A stretch of 64,000 bases of DNA from Kribbella soli (GTDB lineage Bacteria > Actinomycetota > Actinomycetes > Propionibacteriales > Kribbellaceae), in NCBI RefSeq assembly GCF_004331345.1, contig NZ_SJJZ01000003.1:248001-312000 (forward strand). Reading direction: 5' to 3'. Positions 58,590-64,000 of this stretch are shown here, piece after piece. Within the stretch, counting starts at the first letter, position 1. Each line of letters starts with the position of its first letter. The notes under the pieces are model-generated. The model had not been told where the DNA came from. It saw only the letters and a program-made list of their open reading frames with translations, and did not search any database. The position numbers and the translations under genes are program-made.

Positions 58590-61500
58590 TCAGCCGCGGT
58601 CCTCGATGTCACCCTCCGTCTCAAGGACTGCGTTCCGCAGCGTCTCCAGTGCCTCGGGCGACGGCTCCTCCCACAGCCCGCGTTGCGCCGCCTCCAGCAG
58701 CCGTTCCGCGATCCCGTGCCGCGCCCACGGGTTCGACTTGCGGAAGAACTCGGCCATCTCCGGATCGGCGACGTACTCCGTGGTCAGCGACTCGTACATC
58801 CAGTCGTCGACGACGCCCGCGGTCGCGTCGTACCCGAACAGGTAGTCCACGGTCGCGGCCATCTCGAACGCGCCCTTGTACCCGTGCCGCCGCATCGCCG
58901 CCATCCACCGCGGGTTCACCACGCGGGCCCGGAAGACCCGCTTGGCCTCCTCCTCCAGCGTCCGCGTCTTGACCTGTGCGGGTACGGCGGAGTCGCCGAC
59001 GTACGCCTTCGGGTTGGCGCCGGTCAGGTGCCGCACCATCGCGATCATGCCGCCGTGGTACTGGAAGTAGTCGTCGGAGTCCATGATGTCGTGCTCGCGG
59101 GTGTCCGCGTTCTTCGCCGCGACCTGGATCCGGGCGTACGCACGTTCCATCGAGCCGCGGGCCTCCGCGCCATCCAGATCCTTGCCATAGGCATATCCAC
59201 CCCAGACGGCGTAGACCTCGGCCAGCTCGGCGTCCGTCCGCCAGTTCCGCGCATCGACGAGCGGCAGCAACCCAGCTCCATAGGAACCAGGTTTCGACCC
59301 GAACACCCGTGCAGTAGCCGATCGCAGATCATTGCCTTCAGCAACATCAGCGTCTACGTGTGCGCGCAGGTAGTTGTCGTCGGCCGACTCGTCCAGCGCG
59401 GCAACGGTCCGCACCGCTTCGTCCAGCAGCGCGACGACGTGCGGGAACGCGTCCCGGAAGAAGCCGGAGATCCGGATCGTCACGTCGATCCGCGGCCGCC
59501 CGAGCTCCTCGAGGCCGACCACCTCGAAGCCGGTGACGCGTCGTGAGGCCTCGTCCCAGACGGGTCGGCAGCCGAGCAGCCACAGCACCTCGGCGAGGTC
59601 GTCGCCCTGCGTGCGCATGGCCGACGTGCCCCAGATGGTGAGGCCGACGGACCGCGGCCACTCCCCCGTTTCCGCGTGGTGCCGCGCCAGGAGCGAGTCG
59701 GCGAGCGCGACGCCGACGTCCCAGGCGTTCCGGCTCGGGATCGCCTTCGGGTCGACCGCGTAGAAATTGCGGCCGGTCGGCAGCACGTTCACCAGCCCAC
59801 GAGTCGGCGACCCGGACGGCCCCGCCTCCACAAACCGCCCGTCCAACGCCCGCAGGACGTTCGTCACCTCGTCACCCGTGCGGGCGAGGCGCGGGACGAC
59901 TTCGGTTGCCGCGAAGGTGAGGGACGCCTCGACCTGCTCGGACGCGCGGCCGAGGACCTCGCCGACCACCACCGGGACCTTCGTCGCGTCCCAGCTCAGC
60001 GTCTCCATCCCGACCACGAGCTTCCGCGCCACCGCCTCCAGCAGATCGACCCCGTCCGCGCCGCTGACCGCCGGCAGATCGGCCAGCGTCGCGAGGTCGG
60101 CGAGGTCGGCCGCTGCCCCGGGGTTGGCGAGCAGTTCGGCCTCGTCCACTCCGAACGTGTCTCCGAGCGCGGTCCGCAGACCGGCGATCGAGTACGAACC
60201 ACCCCACAGCTGCCGGGCCCGCAGTACGGCGAGCACCAGGTTGATCCGCGCCTCACCGACCGGCGCCCCACCCAGCACATGCAGTCCGTCGCGGATCTGC
60301 ACGTCCTTGATCTCGCACAGGTACCCGTCGAGGTGCAGCACGAACTCGTCGAAGTCGTCGTCCTCCGGCTTCTCCGACGTGTGCAGATCGTGATGCAACT
60401 GCGCCGCCTGGATCAGCGTCCAGATCTGCGCGCGCAACGTCGGCACCTTCTCCGGGTCGAGCGCCGACACGGTCGCGTACTCGTCGAGCAGGTACTCCAG
60501 CTTCGCCATGTCGCCGTACGTCTCGGCCCGCGCCATCGGCGGCACCAGGTGGTCGACGACCGTCGCGTGCGCCCGCCGCTTGGCCTGCGTACCCTCGCCG
60601 GGGTCGTTGACGATGAACGGGTACACCATCGGCAGGTTCCCGAGGACGGCGTCGGGCGCGCAGTCGGCCGCCATCCCGATCCCCTTGCCCGGCAGCCATT
60701 CCAGCGTGCCGTGCTTACCGAGATGTACGACGGCCTGCGCGCCGAACCCGCCCTGGGCGGGCGACGCCTCCAGCCAGCGGTACGCCGCCAGGTAGTGGTG
60801 CGACGGCGCCATGTCCGGGTCGTGGTAGATCGCGACCGGGTTCTCGCCGAAGCCACGCGGCGGCTGGATCATCAGCACGACGTTCCCGAACCGCAGCGCG
60901 GCGAGCGCGATCGCCGGCTCGTCGCCGGACGTGTCGACGTACAGCTCCCCCGGCGCCTCGCCCCACGCCCCGGTCATTGCCTCCTGCAACGACTCCGGCG
61001 TACGGCCGAACCAGGTGGCGTACGTGGACAGCGGGACCTTGGCGACCGCGTTGGCCAACTGCTCGTCCGTCAGCCAGTCGACGTCGTGCCCGCCCGCCGC
61101 GATCAACCGGTGGATCAACCCGTCGGCACCGTCCGCCCCCTGCAGCTCGCTCAGATCGAGGTCGCCCAGGTCGTACCCGGCGTCCTTCAGCTGCCCGAGC
61201 AGGACGACCGCCGACGCCGGAGTGTCCAGCCCGACCGCGTTCCCGATCCGCGCGTGCTTGGTCGGGTACGACGACAACACCAGCGCGATCCGCTTCTCGG
61301 CCGGCGGAACGTGCCGCAGCCGGGCATGCGCGACCGCGATGCCGGCCAGCCGCGCGCACCGCTCCGCGTCCGGCGCATAACGTGCCAGACCGTCGGCGTC
61401 GTACGCCTTGAACGAGAACGGGATCGTGATCAGCCGCCCGTCGAACTCCGGGATCGCCACCTGCGTCGCCGCGTCGAGCGGGCTGACGGCCGCGTCGCTC

Positions 61501-62291
61501 TCCACCCACTGCTCGCGGGTCGAGGTCAGCGCGAGGCCCTGGATCAACGGGATGTCGAGCGACGCCAGCGCGCCCGCGTCCCACGCGTCGTCCGCACCGC
61601 CCGCGCTCGCATGGGCCGCCACCGCACCGCCCGCGGCGAGGAGAGTGGTGACGAGTACGTCGCACTTCCGCAGTAGATCGAACAGCCCGACGTTCTCGGC
61701 CGGGTCGAGCCCGCGAAGAGTCCCGCAGTACACCGGAAGTGGTTGCGCGCCGGCATCGGTGACCGCCGCCGCGAGTGCGTCGACGAAAGCGGTGTTCCCG
61801 GAGATCTCGTGCGCGCGGTAGTACACGATCCCCACCACGGGCCGATCGTCGTCGACGAAGGACCCACGGACGCCGTACGCCGGGAGCGCGCGCGGCGGCT
61901 CGAACTCGTCGCCGGTCAACAGGAGCGTGTCGCGCAGGAAGCCGGCCAGGTTTCGGAGGTTGTCCGCACCGCCCTCACGCAGGTAGGCGAGCGCCTCGGT
62001 GACCGCGCCGGCGGGCACGGTCGACAGCGACATCAGCTCGGCGTCCGGCGCGGCCTCGCCGCTCACGACCACCGCGGGCTTCCCCGAGGCGAGGACCGCG
62101 TCGAGCCCGTCCTCCCACGCGCGGCGCCCACCGAGCAGCCGGACGACGACGACCTCGGCGTCGTCGAGCAGTGGTGCGAGAGCGGCCAGATCGAGCCGGG
62201 CCGGGTTCGCAACGTTCCACCCGGCATCGGCCGCGGCGGCCGCCAGCAGGTCGGTGTCGGCAGTGGACAGCAACAGCAGCTTCGCAGGCAT
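58590..62291 (-). CDS. cobN: Cobaltochelatase subunit CobN
   Basis: 1233 residues, normal for CobN. N-terminus KLLLLSTADTDLLAAAA, catalytic-region stretches such as DDRPVVGIVYYRAHEISGNTAFVDAL, AVVHLGKHGTLEWLPGKGIG, and GLTIWGTSAMRTQGDDLAEVLWLLG are characteristic. It inserts cobalt into hydrogenobyrinate diamide together with the I and D partners; here those are fused in the gene at 45026-47023. The ATG at 62291 was chosen: the frame runs on to 62366, but that part lies inside the cobalamin riboswitch. Confidence 0.96.
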   Translation of the reverse strand: MPAKLLLLSTADTDLLAAAAADAGWNVANPARLDLAALAPLLDDAEVVVVRLLGGRRAWEDGLDAVLASGKPAVVVSGEAAPDAELMSLSTVPAGAVTEALAYLREGGADNLRNLAGFLRDTLLLTGDEFEPPRALPAYGVRGSFVDDDRPVVGIVYYRAHEISGNTAFVDALAAAVTDAGAQPLPVYCGTLRGLDPAENVGLFDLLRKCDVLVTTLLAAGGAVAAHASAGGADDAWDAGALASLDIPLIQGLALTSTREQWVESDAAVSPLDAATQVAIPEFDGRLITIPFSFKAYDADGLARYAPDAERCARLAGIAVAHARLRHVPPAEKRIALVLSSYPTKHARIGNAVGLDTPASAVVLLGQLKDAGYDLGDLDLSELQGADGADGLIHRLIAAGGHDVDWLTDEQLANAVAKVPLSTYATWFGRTPESLQEAMTGAWGEAPGELYVDTSGDEPAIALAALRFGNVVLMIQPPRGFGENPVAIYHDPDMAPSHHYLAAYRWLEASPAQGGFGAQAVVHLGKHGTLEWLPGKGIGMAADCAPDAVLGNLPMVYPFIVNDPGEGTQAKRRAHATVVDHLVPPMARAETYGDMAKLEYLLDEYATVSALDPEKVPTLRAQIWTLIQAAQLHHDLHTSEKPEDDDFDEFVLHLDGYLCEIKDVQIRDGLHVLGGAPVGEARINLVLAVLRARQLWGGSYSIAGLRTALGDTFGVDEAELLANPGAAADLADLATLADLPAVSGADGVDLLEAVARKLVVGMETLSWDATKVPVVVGEVLGRASEQVEASLTFAATEVVPRLARTGDEVTNVLRALDGRFVEAGPSGSPTRGLVNVLPTGRNFYAVDPKAIPSRNAWDVGVALADSLLARHHAETGEWPRSVGLTIWGTSAMRTQGDDLAEVLWLLGCRPVWDEASRRVTGFEVVGLEELGRPRIDVTIRISGFFRDAFPHVVALLDEAVRTVAALDESADDNYLRAHVDADVAEGNDLRSATARVFGSKPGSYGAGLLPLVDARNWRTDAELAEVYAVWGGYAYGKDLDGAEARGSMERAYARIQVAAKNADTREHDIMDSDDYFQYHGGMIAMVRHLTGANPKAYVGDSAVPAQVKTRTLEEEAKRVFRARVVNPRWMAAMRRHGYKGAFEMAATVDYLFGYDATAGVVDDWMYESLTTEYVADPEMAEFFRKSNPWARHGIAERLLEAAQRGLWEEPSPEALETLRNAVLETEGDIEDRG

Positions 62292-62334
62292 GCGCACGCG
62301 TTCCTTCCCGGGGTATCCACGCCCCGACTCCAGG

Positions 62335-62425
62335 TACGACGGCGGCAGTTCCTGACTCCCCTTCACGGGTCACAGTGGCGGGACCGCCCCGGACTCACAC
62401 CGGGTTCCTGCTGATGCCGTCGATT
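62335..62425 (-). promoter_or_regulatory. Cobalamin riboswitch before cobN
   Basis: On the minus strand the leader has GGAACCCGGTGTGAGTCCGG followed by GGCGGTCCCGCCACTGTGACCCG and GAGTCAGGAACTGCC; the conserved GCCACTGTG is at 62371-62379. It matches the cobalamin riboswitch core. A 5' extension to about 62460 probably holds the rest of the aptamer stem. It is the second such element in the window and serves CobN and the genes behind it. Confidence 0.9.
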
Positions 62426-62561
62426 GACGCCGCGACTCTATCCGACGTCCCCGGCAGCACGTGCAGAGCCAACGCTTGATGCTTGACCGCACTAGACCGC
62501 GGGTGTAGGCCGGGCAGGGAGGGCTTGAGCCGCTGACCCCCTCCAGCAGCGCACACCGTTG
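62426..62561. other. Intergenic region between cobN riboswitch and haloperoxidase gene
   Basis: The region upstream of the two divergent units, about 136 bases. It must hold the cobN promoter (minus) and the promoter of the secreted protein (plus). No credible gene or clear promoter hexamers were seen. Confidence 0.4.
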
Positions 62562-62594
62562 CTTCAGCGCAAGTCGTTCGACTTTCGACTGAAG
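62562..62594 (+). promoter_or_regulatory. 5' UTR hairpin overlapping the ribosome site of the haloperoxidase-like gene
   Basis: CTTCAG (62562-62567) ... AAGTCG-TT-CGACTT (62571-62584) ... CTGAAG (62589-62594): a nested stem of 6+6 base pairs with small internal bulges. Its right arm runs into the GAAGGAG ribosome site (62591-62597) of the gene starting at 62604, so the stem could restrain translation. Confidence 0.65.
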
Positions 62595-62603
62595 GAGACT
62601 CCT

Positions 62604-63872
62604 GTGCGCTTCAATCACGCGCTCGCCACGTCCGCCGTCCTGGTCGCCGGACTCGCCGGCTCGGCCATCACGGTTCCGGCCGACGCTTCGGCACGCCACT
62701 CCGATCCGGCGGTCGTCACCACCTGGAACACGATCGCCACCCGCACCATCTTCACCGAGAACGCCACCCCGGTCCCCGTCTCCACGCTGTACTACGGCTT
62801 CGTGTCGATCGCCGTGTACGACGCGGTCGTGGCGATCGAGGGCCGCTACCGGCCGTACCTGCGACAACCTTCGGTCCACCGCAGGGCGTCGACGGAAGCC
62901 GCGGCTGCCACGGCGGCGTACCGCGTCCTGAGCTACTACTTCCCCGCGTCCGCCTCGAACCTCGCCTCCGACTACGCCACCTCACTCAGCGGCATCCCCG
63001 ACGGGTCCGCCAAGAGCCGTGGGCAGCGAGTCGGCGAGACCGCCGCGGCGTCGCTGATCGCGGCACGGACGAACGACGGGCGTGGCGCGCCCATCACGCT
63101 CGAGGTCACTCCTGCTCCGGGTGTCTGGCGCCCGACCCCGGAACTGATGGCGCCGATGCTCGCTCCCTGGCTCGGCTTCGTGCGGCCGCTCGCCCTGAAG
63201 TCGCCGACCCAGGTACGGCTGCCCGGCCCCGACCCGATCACGTCGAAGGCCTACGCCCGTGACTTCGCCGAGGTGAAGGCGAAGGGCGCCGACGTCGGGT
63301 CGTCCCGGACCCCTGAACAGACCCAAACCGCGCTGTTCTGGAACGCGCCCGTGCCCGTGCAGTACAACGCCGCGTTACGGGACCGGACAGCCGCCAGCGG
63401 GATGGACATCGTCCGGACCGCACGCGCCTTCGCGCTCCTCAACACCGGTACCGCCGACGCGGTGATCGCCTGCTGGCGGGCGAAGTACGACTACGCGTAC
63501 TGGCGGCCGATCACCGCGATCCGGCTGGCGGACACCGACGGCAACCCCGCGACCGCAGCCGATCCCAGCTGGAGCCCACTCGTCGCGACGCCGCCGTACC
63601 CCGACTACGTCAGCGGCCATGCCTGCCTCACCGGCGCCGCATCGGAGACGTTCAGCAGGCTCTTCGGAGCGCGCTCGATCGACATCGACGTCTCGTCCTC
63701 GGTCACGGGGACGAATCGCCACTACTCCACCGCGGCGGCGCTGGACGCGGAGACCAAGAGCGCCAGGATCTGGCTGGGTCTGCACTTCCGCCAGGCGATG
63801 GACGACGGCAACCGGCTCGGGCACCGCGTCGGCACCTGGACCGCTACCCACGAGTTCCAGCCTGCGCGGTGA
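62604..63872 (+). CDS. Secreted vanadium-dependent haloperoxidase-like / PAP2-fold protein
   Basis: 422 residues. A signal peptide of about 30 residues is followed by a helical domain. The vanadate/phosphate site motifs are YDYAYWRPITAIR, PPYPDYVSGHACLTGAAS (SGH) and HFRQAMDDGNRLG with the upstream TGTNRHYS. The set fits the bacterial vanadium-haloperoxidase-like PAP2 superfamily; phosphatase activity is equally possible. GTG at 62604 with AAGGAG seven bases before; the frame is open 15 codons further upstream without a ribosome site. Convergent with the DUF3500 gene. Confidence 0.87.
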   Translation: MRFNHALATSAVLVAGLAGSAITVPADASARHSDPAVVTTWNTIATRTIFTENATPVPVSTLYYGFVSIAVYDAVVAIEGRYRPYLRQPSVHRRASTEAAAATAAYRVLSYYFPASASNLASDYATSLSGIPDGSAKSRGQRVGETAAASLIAARTNDGRGAPITLEVTPAPGVWRPTPELMAPMLAPWLGFVRPLALKSPTQVRLPGPDPITSKAYARDFAEVKAKGADVGSSRTPEQTQTALFWNAPVPVQYNAALRDRTAASGMDIVRTARAFALLNTGTADAVIACWRAKYDYAYWRPITAIRLADTDGNPATAADPSWSPLVATPPYPDYVSGHACLTGAASETFSRLFGARSIDIDVSSSVTGTNRHYSTAAALDAETKSARIWLGLHFRQAMDDGNRLGHRVGTWTATHEFQPAR

Positions 63873-63875
63873 CCT

Positions 63876-64000
63876 TCAGCGGTGCATGGCGTAGTGCGCC
63901 GCCAGGAGGTCGGTGCCCCAGTCGTTGCGGAGGTCTCGCCAGACTGAATGGATGTGGTTGGCGTTGTCCTGGGTGTTGTCGTACTCGGCCAGGAAGGTGG
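63876..64000 (-). CDS. DUF3500 family protein (C-terminal end, cut by window edge)
   Basis: The minus strand reads TFLAEYDNTQDNANHIHSVW and RDLRNDWGTDLLAAHYAMHR to a TGA at 63876-63878. This is the conserved C-terminus of DUF3500, a family of uncharacterised proteins common in actinomycetes and other soil bacteria. The rest lies outside the window. It ends 3 bases from the stop of the haloperoxidase-like gene on the other strand. Confidence 0.82.
   Translation of the reverse strand, partial: TFLAEYDNTQDNANHIHSVWRDLRNDWGTDLLAAHYAMHR

Noticed and set aside
59676..61676. Long open frame on the plus strand opposite cobN
   Set aside because: Shadow of CobN; Arg/Pro/Gln-rich and no recognisable domain.
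62292..62366. N-terminal extension of cobN to an upstream start
   Set aside because: It translates the cobalamin riboswitch; the known CobN N-terminus begins at 62291.

Overview
The window is high-GC DNA from an actinomycete. Evidence: roughly 70% GC, frequent GTG starts, genes packed with 1-4 base ATGA/GTGA/TGATG overlaps, the gcvH-garA-ftsR-DUF151-MerR-gcvP neighbourhood known from Mycobacterium and Corynebacterium, an ImuA'/ImuB SOS mutagenesis pair, F420-type PPOX proteins and a DUF222/HNH (13E12-type) endonuclease gene. A soil actinomycete of the Propionibacteriales (Kribbella/Nocardioides-like) would fit, but the genus is inference.

Layout. (1) 1-11.5 kb: partial serine hydrolase, PQQ-like lipoprotein, gcvP behind a glycine riboswitch, a DapA-family lyase, then the conserved block MerR (Rv1830-like), DUF151 nuclease, FtsR-like MerR, GarA-like FHA protein with an N-terminal zinc ribbon, gcvH, and DUF881-Sbp-DUF881-CDP-alcohol phosphatidyltransferase. 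(2) 11.7-18.1 kb: an ECF42 sigma factor with its DGPF/YCII partner, a methyltransferase, a coupled GH92 glycosidase and GT4 glycosyltransferase, and a VOC protein. (3) 18.2-22.4 kb: imuA'-imuB under a LexA box, a divergent zinc-ribbon protein, PPOX and PIG-L enzymes. (4) 22.4-33.5 kb: a large minus-strand catabolic island. A NitT/TauT-type ABC importer is followed, with almost continuous stop-start overlaps, by Ldh2-type dehydrogenase, RidA, FAH-family hydrolase, GntR/FCD regulator, SDR, FAD hydroxylase, cupin and amidohydrolase, then a separately promoted MDR oxidoreductase and a paralogous GntR/FCD regulator. Two copies of the same operator type (TGAT-N5-ATCA) lie before the importer and before the MDR gene. 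(5) 33.8-41.7 kb: a two-component system behind a 13-bp perfect hairpin, MarR/azoreductase divergent pair, a LolA-like/ABC exporter/RlmA-like operon and a LURP-one-like protein. (6) 41.7-47.2 kb: cobalamin genes (CobE-BluB-like fusion, cobB, cobO, fused chelatase I/D protein) behind a cobalamin riboswitch. (7) 47.2-56.8 kb: GntR regulator with a palindromic operator, a dipeptide-type ABC importer with a permease-ATPase fusion and a DapA-family lyase, and an SOS-type HNH endonuclease gene. (8) 56.9-64 kb: alpha/beta hydrolase, surE and cobN behind a second cobalamin riboswitch, then a vanadium-haloperoxidase-like secreted protein and the end of a DUF3500 gene.

How it fits together. CobN and the chelatase I/D protein together make the cobalt chelatase, and both are read from cobalamin riboswitches although 11 kb apart. 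The two SOS promoters (imuA' and the HNH gene) share the same architecture: the LexA box fills a 17-base spacer and the ATG follows 6 bases after the -10, so both transcripts are probably leaderless. The catabolic island at 22-33 kb is the strongest candidate for an undescribed pathway: all parts for import, ring hydroxylation, ring opening, deamination and hydrolysis of an aromatic or heteroaromatic compound appear present, but the substrate cannot be named from sequence alone.
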